A stretch of DNA of 64,000 nt from Flavobacterium caeni. GTDB lineage: Bacteria > Bacteroidota > Bacteroidia > Flavobacteriales > Flavobacteriaceae. The stretch lies in NCBI RefSeq assembly GCF_900101895.1, contig NZ_FMVF01000006.1:173220-237219 (forward strand), written 5' to 3'. Each line of letters starts with the position of its first letter. Positions within the stretch are counted from its first letter, which is position 1. The notes under the pieces were generated by a model. The model saw only the letters and a program-made list of their open reading frames with translations. It had not been told where the DNA came from and did no database searches. The position numbers and the translations under genes are program-made. This document shows, in pieces, positions 38,807 through 46,074 of the stretch.

Positions 38807-39626
38807 CGGGTTTGGATTGCTTTTGCAGGTTGATCACTTCCTCGCGGTCTTTGCTCTTGATGATGTATACATGGCCCAAGTTGGTCATGTCGTTGAACAG
38901 CTTTACGCGTAACGTGTAGTAATTTGTCTCTTCGTCGGTATACACCTTGTCGATGGTACCGATACCGATGTTCTCTGGGAAAATCACCGATTGCCCGCCC
39001 GTGACAATCGTATCGCCCTTGCGTACCGAAGCCAGTCGCGGCACGTCGATGAGCTGTACAAAGCCGGCGTTCTTGCCGTCCCAAATGAGCGACCCGAAGT
39101 GGTTCGACTTCTTGATCTTGGCGTTGATCTGCGATTTGATGTTCAGGATCGAAATGACGGTCGCGTAATTCTTAGAGGTCTTGTCTACGATGCCCACGAT
39201 GCCCGCGCTGTTGATCACACCCATGTCCGATTGGATGCCCGCGGCCGCACCGCCGTTGATCGTGATGTAGTTCTCGTGCGTGTTGTAGGAGTTGTGGATG
39301 ACTTTGGCCGTGATCAGATCGATTTTGCGCACACCCTTGATACTGTCGATCTTGGGCACGATGGTCGAATCCTTGATGTTGAACAACAACGCCTTGAGTC
39401 TTGCATTTTCGGCCGCCAGTTCGTCGTTTTGTTTGCGCAACCCAAAGTACTCGTTGACCGAGTTGATTTGTTCATATACGCCGCCCGTCAGGAAATTGGC
39501 CGACGAAATCACCTTGCTCCGGTGGTAGGAATGGGCCTGGATCGTGAGCACCAACGACGTGCCCAAAAGCAGCAAAAACAGCAATCGGTAGCTGTTTTTA
39601 AATATAAAATTAAATATTTGCTGCAT
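38799..39626 (-). CDS. mreC: Rod shape-determining protein MreC
   Basis: 275 residues from the ATG at 39626 (MQQIFNF). A codon six residues upstream is less likely. A transmembrane helix (~12-30) is followed by a coiled coil (~60-95, LRKQNDELAAENARLKAL) and two beta-barrel-like lobes (~110-265) containing ITINGGAAAGIQSDMGVI and GDTIVTGGQS. MreC is the periplasmic scaffold that activates PBP2-RodA. It overlaps mreD and is separated from mreB by an AT-rich inverted repeat. Confidence 0.93.
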   Translation of the reverse strand: MQQIFNFIFKNSYRLLFLLLLGTSLVLTIQAHSYHRSKVISSANFLTGGVYEQINSVNEYFGLRKQNDELAAENARLKALLFNIKDSTIVPKIDSIKGVRKIDLITAKVIHNSYNTHENYITINGGAAAGIQSDMGVINSAGIVGIVDKTSKNYATVISILNIKSQINAKIKKSNHFGSLIWDGKNAGFVQLIDVPRLASVRKGDTIVTGGQSVIFPENIGIGTIDKVYTDEETNYYTLRVKLFNDMTNLGHVYIIKSKDREEVINLQKQSKPDE

Positions 39627-39635
39627 ATCAGGAGG

Positions 39636-39706
39636 AAATTCCAAAATTCAAATTCCAAATTCCAAACGGGTTCTACAGAGGTTTGGAATTTGGGATTCGG
39701 GATTTG
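39636..39706 (-). repeat. Family C AT-rich inverted repeat, copy C1
   Basis: AATTCCAAATTCCAAAC and GTTTGGAATTTGGGATT face each other across a 13 bp loop. It lies between mreB and mreC in the direction of transcription and could act as an attenuator or RNA-stability hairpin. Confidence 0.55.
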
Positions 39707-40735
39707 TTATTTTATTAAGATGCTTCTGAATTTCGGGATGTTCTTGAGCGCCATGCCCGTGCCGCGTACTACTGCGCGCAACGGATCTTCGGCAATGTAC
39801 ACCGGGAGGTCGGTCTTTTGCGAGATACGTTTGTCCAATCCGCGCAACATCGAACCGCCACCTGCCAGATAAATACCAGTGTTGTAGATGTCGGCCGCGA
39901 GTTCGGGCGGGGTTTGCGACAACGTTTCCATGACCGCATCTTCTATACGCTGGATCGATTTGTCCAAAGCCTTGGCGATTTCGCGGTACGAAACGTCAAC
40001 TTGTTTTGGTTTGCCCGTAAGCAAATCGCGCCCTTGTACCGACATATCGTCTGGTGGCGTCTCCAATTCTTCCAAAGCCGCACCTATCGTGATCTTGATT
40101 TTCTCGGCAGTACTCTCGCCTACGAACAAGTTGTGCTGTGTTCTCATGTAGTACACGATGTCGTTGGTGAATACGTCGCCCGCGATCTTGACCGATTTGT
40201 CGCATACGATACCGCCCAAAGCGATCACCGCGATTTCGGTCGTTCCGCCGCCGATGTCGACAATCATGTTTCCTTTCGGCTGCATGATGTCGATGCCGAT
40301 ACCGATTGCCGCAGCCATCGGTTCGTGGATCAAATACACTTCCTTGCCGTTCACGCGCTCGCAACTTTCCTTGACCGCGCGCATTTCTACTTCGGTGATG
40401 CCCGATGGAATACATACCACCATACGAAGCGCCGGCGTAAACATTCTTTTCTTGAGCGCCGGGATCGACTTGATGAACATCGAGATCATTTTCTCGGATG
40501 CGTCGAAATCGGCGATAACCCCATCTTTCAAAGGCCTGATGGTTTTGATGTTCTCATGGGTTTTTCCTTGCATCATGTTCGCCTCTTTCCCGACGGCAAT
40601 GATCTTGCCCGAGATGCGGTCGCGTGCCACGATCGACGGACTGTCGATCACCACCTTGTCGTTGTGGATAATCAGCGTGTTGGCGGTACCAAGGTCAATC
40701 GCGATGTCCTCGGTCATGAAATCAAAAAATCCCAT
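39707..40735 (-). CDS. mreB: Rod shape-determining protein MreB (bacterial actin)
   Basis: 342 residues. An actin-fold ATPase that forms filaments under the inner membrane and guides the elongasome. Phosphate 1 loop is IDLGTANTLI, the phosphate 2/connect region is IVDIGGGTTEIAVIALGG, and the adenosine motif is LAGGGSMLRGLD. Length is usual. It is the first gene of the shape cluster, and a perfect -7 box (TAACTTTG) lies 41 bp upstream. Confidence 0.97.
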   Translation of the reverse strand: MGFFDFMTEDIAIDLGTANTLIIHNDKVVIDSPSIVARDRISGKIIAVGKEANMMQGKTHENIKTIRPLKDGVIADFDASEKMISMFIKSIPALKKRMFTPALRMVVCIPSGITEVEMRAVKESCERVNGKEVYLIHEPMAAAIGIGIDIMQPKGNMIVDIGGGTTEIAVIALGGIVCDKSVKIAGDVFTNDIVYYMRTQHNLFVGESTAEKIKITIGAALEELETPPDDMSVQGRDLLTGKPKQVDVSYREIAKALDKSIQRIEDAVMETLSQTPPELAADIYNTGIYLAGGGSMLRGLDKRISQKTDLPVYIAEDPLRAVVRGTGMALKNIPKFRSILIK

Positions 40736-40776
40736 AAGTCTTTTAAGGGTTTAAATATTTATAAAAAAATCTCCGA

Positions 40777-40784
40777 CAAAGTTA
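40777..40784 (-). promoter_or_regulatory. -7 promoter box of the mre operon
   Basis: TAACTTTG on the minus strand, an exact TAnnTTTG match, 41 bp before the mreB ATG. Confidence 0.55.
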
Positions 40785-40870
40785 AACAATTTGTTGCTCC
40801 TAATTTAATCTTTTTTCTAGGCTGGCCAAACAATTTGCCGATTTAAATTCGCTCGAAAACCGTATCTTTT

Positions 40871-42397
40871 TTAATGTTTAAAATGACGTGTTCCGGTAAA
40901 CACCATCGCCATTTTATTTTGGTTGCAATAGTCGATCGAAAGTTCGTCCTTGATCGAACCGCCGGGTTGGATCACCGCGGTGATTCCCGCATGGTGCGCA
41001 ATTTCTACGCAATCGGGGAACGGAAAGAACGCATCGCTCGCCATCACGGCGCCTTCCAACGAAAAATCGAATGATTTGGCTTTTTCGATCGCTTGTCGCA
41101 ACGCGTCTACACGCGAGGTTTGTCCGGTGCCGGACGCGATCAGTTGCCCGTTCTTTGCCAATACGATGGTGTTCGATTTCGTATTCTTGCAAATCTTCGA
41201 GGCAAACAGCAGGTCTTCGATTTCCTGGTCGGTGGGGGCCGTATGGGTAACGGTTTTGAGTTGCGCTTTATTGTCTGTGGCGTTGTTGCGATCCTGGATC
41301 AGCAGTCCGTTGAGCGCCGTACGCACCTGACGTTGCGGCAATTCCACTTCGTTTTGCACCAAAATAATGCGGTTTTTCTTTTCCTGCAGGATTTGAACCG
41401 CTTGGTCGTCATACGACGGCGCAATCACGACCTCGCAAAACAATTGGTTGATTTCCTGCGCCGTGGCCGCATCGATGTTGCCGTTGGCGATGAGTACGCC
41501 GCCAAAAGCCGATGTCGGGTCGCCCGCGAGTGCATCGAGGTACGCGTCCTTCATCGTTTGACGCTGCGCAAGCCCGCAGGCGTTGTTGTGTTTGAGGATC
41601 GCAAACGTAGGTGCTTCGCCCTTGAATTCGAGGATCAGGTTGACCGCCGCGTCTACATCCAAAAGGTTGTTGTACGAGAGCTCCTTGCCGTGCAGCTTGG
41701 TGAACATCGCATCGAAATCGCCAAAGAAAAAACCTTTCTGGTGCGGGTTTTCGCCATAGCGCAACGTTTGTCCGCCCGACACGCTGGCTTTGTAAAACGT
41801 ATCGTCGGTGTTGAAATAGTTGAAGATGGCCGTGTCGTAATGCGACGAAACGTGGAACGCCTCGGTCGCCAAAAGTTTGCGGTTTTCTAACGTGGTTGCG
41901 CCGTTTTGCGCCGTAATCAAATCCAAAAATTCGGCATATTGGTCGACCGATGCCACGATCGCGGTGTCCTTGAAATTCTTGGCCGCCGCGCGGATCAGCG
42001 AAATCCCGCCAATGTCGATCTTCTCGATGATGTCGGCTTCGGACGCGCCCGAGGCCACGGTTTTTTCGAACGGATACAAGTCGACGATCACCAGGTCGAT
42101 TTGTGGGATGTCGTATTCGGTCATCTGCGCCACATCGCCTTCATGGTCCTGACGGTTCAGGATGCCGCCAAAAATCTTGGGGTGCAACGTCTTGACGCGC
42201 CCGCCCAAAATCGAGGGGTACGACGTCACGTCTTCTACCGCCACCACGGGAATACCCAGGTTCTTGAGAAATTCCTCGGTGCCGCCCGTAGAATAGAAAG
42301 TGACGTTTTGTTCGTGAAGTTTGCGTACGATGGGCTCGAGTCCGTCTTTCGAAAAGACCGAAATCAATGCCGATTGGATGGTTTTTGTCGTGTTCAT
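40871..42397 (-). CDS. purH: Bifunctional AICAR formyltransferase/IMP cyclohydrolase
   Basis: 508 residues. It carries out the last two steps of IMP synthesis. The N-terminal cyclohydrolase domain (~5-145) has the IMP-site stretch GGRVKTLHPKIFGGIL. The formyltransferase domain (~150-508) has LRYGENPHQKGFFFG, the KHNNACGLA motif with the catalytic Lys-His, and SDAFFPFPD. It stands as a single gene with a strong promoter. A purine riboswitch was looked for in the leader, which is too short for one. Confidence 0.97.
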   Translation of the reverse strand: MNTTKTIQSALISVFSKDGLEPIVRKLHEQNVTFYSTGGTEEFLKNLGIPVVAVEDVTSYPSILGGRVKTLHPKIFGGILNRQDHEGDVAQMTEYDIPQIDLVIVDLYPFEKTVASGASEADIIEKIDIGGISLIRAAAKNFKDTAIVASVDQYAEFLDLITAQNGATTLENRKLLATEAFHVSSHYDTAIFNYFNTDDTFYKASVSGGQTLRYGENPHQKGFFFGDFDAMFTKLHGKELSYNNLLDVDAAVNLILEFKGEAPTFAILKHNNACGLAQRQTMKDAYLDALAGDPTSAFGGVLIANGNIDAATAQEINQLFCEVVIAPSYDDQAVQILQEKKNRIILVQNEVELPQRQVRTALNGLLIQDRNNATDNKAQLKTVTHTAPTDQEIEDLLFASKICKNTKSNTIVLAKNGQLIASGTGQTSRVDALRQAIEKAKSFDFSLEGAVMASDAFFPFPDCVEIAHHAGITAVIQPGGSIKDELSIDYCNQNKMAMVFTGTRHFKH

Positions 42398-42419
42398 GCT
42401 GTTGTGTTGTTTAAGAGCG

Positions 42420-42450
42420 CAAAAGTAGTTTTTTTAACACGCAATTCCAA
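42420..42450 (-). promoter_or_regulatory. Promoter of purH
   Basis: On the minus strand: TTG (42448-42450), a 20 bp spacer, then TACTTTTG (42420-42427), an exact match to the Bacteroidota pattern, 22 bp before the ATG. Confidence 0.65.
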
Positions 42451-42555
42451 CGCTTTACGGCAACAATATTTTGAAAAAAAGCGTCTGATTTTTCTTGCCG
42501 GTTCCATTAGGATTTTGGCGCGGAAATGTGCAATTTTACGTCAAACAAAAATGCG

Positions 42556-43812
42556 ATGGTGCTCTATTGGCGGTTGCTCAAGGAAAGTTTCGGTTTTGCG
42601 ATCAGTGCGCTGCGCAACAACAAATTGCGTACGGCCTTGTCGCTGCTGGGCGTGACCATCGGTATTTTTTCGATCATTGCGGTATTGGCCGCCGTCGATT
42701 CGCTCGACAAAAAAATCAAGGACGATTTGAGCAGCCTCGACAAGAACACGATTTATTTGACGAGCATCCCGTTTGGGCCGAGTTCGGTAGAGCAATGGAA
42801 GTACGAGCAATTCCCCAAGGTCAATTACGAGGAATACCAATACCTCAAGGCGCAGGTGGCGCATGCCGATCATTTTTCGTTCCAGATGATTGCCTTCAAC
42901 CGCGAGCCCGTCAAGCACGAAGGCCGCACGGCCAGCGATGTGAACGTGGTGCCCGTGACCGACGAGTTTGTCGACATCCAGCGGCTCGAGTTGCGCGAAG
43001 GCCGTTTCTTTAACGAGTCGGAATCGAATTCGGGGCTTCCGGTGGCGGTGCTGGGCTATGAGGTGGCCCACGCGCTGTTCGACGATTACGACCCCATCGG
43101 CAAAACCATACGGCTTTATGGGCAACGCTTTAACGTGATCGGGACGCTCAAGAAAAAAGGCGGCGGCGGTTTCGACGATGGCGGCGACGACCAATCGGCG
43201 TTTATCCCCGTCAATTTTGTGCGCAGGCTCTACGGCGACAACACCCAGGCCATGCTACCCGTAATCATCATCAAGCCCGAAAAGGGCACCGACATGGACG
43301 CGCTCAAGGCCAACATCGCGCAAAAACTGCGTACCAAACGCGGCGTCAAGACCGACGAGATCGACAACTTTTTCATCAACGTGCTCTCGGGGCTCACCGA
43401 CTTTATCGACAACATCGTGGGCCAAATGAACGTCATAGGCTGGATCATCAGCGGATTTTCACTGCTCGTGGGCGGCTTTGGCATCGCCAACATCATGTTT
43501 GTGTCGGTCAAGGAGCGCACCAACCTGATCGGCATCCAAAAGTCGCTCGGAGCCAAAAACAAATTCATCCTGTTCCAGTTTTTGTTCGAGGCCATCATCC
43601 TGTCGGTCATCGGCGGGGCCATCGGGCTGCTGTTGGTTTGGACCACCTCGCTCATTTTGACCCACGCGCTCGACTTTAATTTTGTGCTCAGTTTCGGCAA
43701 CATTTTGCTCGGGACGTCGCTGGCCGTTATTATCGGTTTGATTTCGGGTATATTGCCCGCGATCTCGGCCTCGCAACTCGATCCGGTCGAGGCGATCCGG
43801 ACGGGGATGTAA
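42556..43812 (+). CDS. ABC transporter permease, MacB/FtsX type
   Basis: 418 residues from the ATG at 42556 (MVLYWRLLKES). One N-terminal helix (~20-45, NNKLRTALSLLGVTIGIFSI) precedes a MacB periplasmic core domain (~50-270). Three C-terminal helices follow with the FtsX signature (GFGIANIMFVSVKERTNLIGIQKSLGAK). Such permeases work with a separate ATPase in lipoprotein release, export of small molecules or cell division. No ATPase gene lies next to it, so the partner must be elsewhere. Confidence 0.88.
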   Translation: MVLYWRLLKESFGFAISALRNNKLRTALSLLGVTIGIFSIIAVLAAVDSLDKKIKDDLSSLDKNTIYLTSIPFGPSSVEQWKYEQFPKVNYEEYQYLKAQVAHADHFSFQMIAFNREPVKHEGRTASDVNVVPVTDEFVDIQRLELREGRFFNESESNSGLPVAVLGYEVAHALFDDYDPIGKTIRLYGQRFNVIGTLKKKGGGGFDDGGDDQSAFIPVNFVRRLYGDNTQAMLPVIIIKPEKGTDMDALKANIAQKLRTKRGVKTDEIDNFFINVLSGLTDFIDNIVGQMNVIGWIISGFSLLVGGFGIANIMFVSVKERTNLIGIQKSLGAKNKFILFQFLFEAIILSVIGGAIGLLLVWTTSLILTHALDFNFVLSFGNILLGTSLAVIIGLISGILPAISASQLDPVEAIRTGM

Positions 43813-43875
43813 GACGCCCTTCACCCCTTACCCTACATTTGTTTGGAATTCTTGGCTGCGCTTTGGTGCTTTTCT

Positions 43876-43955
43876 GTTACAAAAATTCCGTTACAATTTT
43901 TTTGTAACATAAAATTTGTAACAACACCGTTGCGATTTTTTAATTTTTTTGTAAC
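43876..43955. repeat. Cluster of five GTTACAA/TTGTAAC words with inverted symmetry
   Basis: GTTACAA at 43876 and 43890, and TTGTAAC at 43902, 43916 and 43949. The first four form an imperfect inverted repeat with arms of about 22 bp. It lies between two convergent genes, so a terminator-like or RNA-stability role is more likely than an operator. Confidence 0.55.
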
Positions 43956-43985
43956 AAGTCCTAGCGATAGGTTTTGCCGCAACCG

Positions 43986-44014
43986 CAAAAAAAAATCCCG
44001 CCGAAGGGCGGGAT
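43986..44014 (-). terminator. Terminator of accD
   Basis: TCCCGCC and GGCGGGA pair around a GAA-containing loop. On the minus strand the stem is followed by a run of nine T's, 5 bp after the accD stop. Confidence 0.88.
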
Positions 44015-44018
44015 CTAC

Positions 44019-44873
44019 TTATCTGATTTCTTGGTTCAAGATCAAGTCGAGGAACAAATTGATCTTGTCTTTGAGTTCCTTTCGCGGCGTGATGAAGTCG
44101 AGAAAGCCGTGCTCCAAGACAAATTCCGCAGTCTGGAATCCTTCGGGCAAGTCCTTACCCGTGGTGTCCTTTACGACACGCGGTCCGGCGAATCCAATCA
44201 AAGCGCCCGGCTCCGAAATGTTTACGTCGCCCAGCATCGCATAAGAAGCCGTTGTCCCGCCCGTCGTAGGGTCGGTACACAATGAAATGTAGGGGATACG
44301 GGCTTCGGACAATTGCGCTAATTTGGCCGATGTTTTCGCGAGTTGCATCAATGAATACGCCGCTTCCATCATCCTGGCACCGCCCGATTTAGAGATCATC
44401 ACAAACGGGACGCGGTTCTTGATGGCATAGTCGATGCCGCGCGCGATTTTTTCGCCCACCACGGCACCCATCGATCCGCCGATGAACGCAAAATCCATAC
44501 AGCACACCACAAGGTCCTTGCCTTTGGATTTGCCCACGGCCGTGCGTACGGCGTCCTTGAGTTTGGTTTTTTCCTGCGCCTCCTTCAAGCGGTCGGAGTA
44601 TTTCTTTGTATCCACAAAATGCAACGGGTCTTTGGCCGTCATGTTTTTGTCGAGTTCCTTGAATTCGTTATCGTCGAACAGGATCTCGAAGTATTCCTTC
44701 GAGCCGATACGTACGTGGAATCCGTCTTCTGGGCTTACATACAGGTTGCGCGCGAGCTCGTCGGCATCGACGATCTTGCCCGTAGGCGATTTGTACCAAA
44801 GCCCTTTCGGGACATCCTTTTTATCTTCGGTGGCGGTGGTGATGCCTTTTTGTGTTCTTTTAAACCAAGCCAT
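44019..44873 (-). CDS. accD: Acetyl-CoA carboxylase carboxyltransferase subunit beta, without zinc-ribbon cysteines
   Basis: 284 residues. It forms with AccA the carboxyltransferase that makes malonyl-CoA for fatty-acid synthesis. The crotonase-fold core is intact: [38 protein letters not shown] helix, [12 protein letters not shown] turn ([18 protein letters not shown]) and [10 protein letters not shown]. The N-terminal C4 zinc ribbon of E. coli AccD (two CxxC pairs) is replaced by YKSPTG and VSPEDG, so no zinc site can form. AccA is not in the window. Confidence 0.95.
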   Translation of the reverse strand: MAWFKRTQKGITTATEDKKDVPKGLWYKSPTGKIVDADELARNLYVSPEDGFHVRIGSKEYFEILFDDNEFKELDKNMTAKDPLHFVDTKKYSDRLKEAQEKTKLKDAVRTAVGKSKGKDLVVCCMDFAFIGGSMGAVVGEKIARGIDYAIKNRVPFVMISKSGGARMMEAAYSLMQLAKTSAKLAQLSEARIPYISLCTDPTTGGTTASYAMLGDVNISEPGALIGFAGPRVVKDTTGKDLPEGFQTAEFVLEHGFLDFITPRKELKDKINLFLDLILNQEIR

Positions 44874-44893
44874 AGTTTGATTATTATAAATTA

Positions 44894-44954
44894 TAAATTT
44901 TGAATTTTAAATGATTCCACAGGAATTCAAAATTTAAAATTCAAAATTTAAAAT
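44894..44954. repeat. Family C AT-rich inverted repeat, copy C2
   Basis: AAATTTTGAATTTTAAAT faces AAAATTTAAAATTC across 16 bp, with a further AAAATTT unit. It occupies the gap between fbaA and accD. Confidence 0.5.
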
Positions 44955-44958
44955 AGTT

Positions 44959-46026
44959 TTAAAGCGTGTTTACGTTATTGAGGTCGGCAAAAGCCTGCTC
45001 GAGTCGTTTGTTGAACGTAACCTCGCCTTCGCGAACCCATTTGCGCGGGTCGTAATGCTTTTTGTTCGGGGCGTCGGCGCCGGTAGGGTTGCCGATTTGT
45101 GTCCTGAGGTAGTCGATGTTGTTCACCATGTAATCGCGGATGCCTTCGGTAAACGCGAATTGCAGGTCGGTATCGATGTTCATCTTGATCACGCCATAAC
45201 CGATGGCCTCGCGGATTTCCTCAAGCGTCGATCCCGATCCGCCGTGGAAAACAAAGTCCACCGGGTTGTGGCCCGTGTTGAATTTTTGCTGGACGAAATC
45301 CTGTGAATTTTTCAAGATTTTCGGTGTCAGTTTCACGTTGCCCGGCTTGTATACGCCATGTACGTTGCCAAAAGCTGCGGCGATCGTAAATTTCGGGCTT
45401 ACTTTCATGAGTTCTTCGTAGGCATAGGCCACTTCTTCGGGTTGTGTGTACAGTTTAGAGCTGTCTACGTCCGAGTTGTCTACGCCGTCTTCCTCGCCGC
45501 CGGTGATGCCGAGCTCGATCTCGAGCGTCATGCCCATCTTGCTCATGCGCTCGAGGTATTTTTTGCAGATTTCGATGTTTTCCTCGATTGGTTCCTCCGA
45601 CAAATCGATCATGTGCGAACTGTACAAAGGTTTGCCCGTTTCGGCAAAGTGTTTTTCGCTGGCGTCGAGCAATCCGTCGAGCCAAGGCAAAAGTTTCTTG
45701 GCGCAATGGTCGGTGTGCAAAATCACGGTTGCACCATAGGCCTCGGCCAAGGTGTGGATGTGTTTGGCGCCTGCAATGCCGCCCAGGATGGCCGCTTGTT
45801 CGTTGGTGTTCGGCAGGCCTTTTCCGGCGTTGTAGGCCGCGCCCCCGTTCGAGAACTGGATAATGACCGGCGCCTTCAATTTCGCAGCCGTTTCCAACAC
45901 CCCGTTGATGGTGCTCGATCCTACCACATTTACCGCCGGCAGCGCGAACGCTTTCTCCTTGGCATACCTGAAAATTTCCTGAACCTGATCGCCCGTGGCC
46001 ACGCCCGGCTTGATATTGTGCGCCAT
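44959..46026 (-). CDS. fbaA: Class II fructose-bisphosphate aldolase
   Basis: 355 residues. It cleaves fructose-1,6-bisphosphate in glycolysis and reforms it in gluconeogenesis. The zinc ligands and catalytic residues lie in ILHTDHCAKK (~108-117), EIELGITGGEEDGVD (~172-186), FGNVHGVYKPG and FHGGSGST (~266-273). NIDTDLQFAF near the C-terminus binds the phosphate. The size is that of the class IIA (E. coli FbaA) branch. It is upstream of accD on the same strand, separated by repeat C2. Confidence 0.96.
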   Translation of the reverse strand: MAHNIKPGVATGDQVQEIFRYAKEKAFALPAVNVVGSSTINGVLETAAKLKAPVIIQFSNGGAAYNAGKGLPNTNEQAAILGGIAGAKHIHTLAEAYGATVILHTDHCAKKLLPWLDGLLDASEKHFAETGKPLYSSHMIDLSEEPIEENIEICKKYLERMSKMGMTLEIELGITGGEEDGVDNSDVDSSKLYTQPEEVAYAYEELMKVSPKFTIAAAFGNVHGVYKPGNVKLTPKILKNSQDFVQQKFNTGHNPVDFVFHGGSGSTLEEIREAIGYGVIKMNIDTDLQFAFTEGIRDYMVNNIDYLRTQIGNPTGADAPNKKHYDPRKWVREGEVTFNKRLEQAFADLNNVNTL

Positions 46027-46074
46027 GTGTTTTGTTTTAGAATTAAGGATTACAAAATTAAAAAATTTATCGAT

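Noticed and set aside
42398..42480. Purine riboswitch before purH
   Set aside because: The promoter box lies 22 bp before the ATG, leaving no room for an aptamer in the leader.
43876..43955. CRISPR-like array
   Set aside because: The repeated words are only 7 bp, spacing is irregular and orientation changes. No other region of the window has regularly spaced repeats and no cas gene is present.
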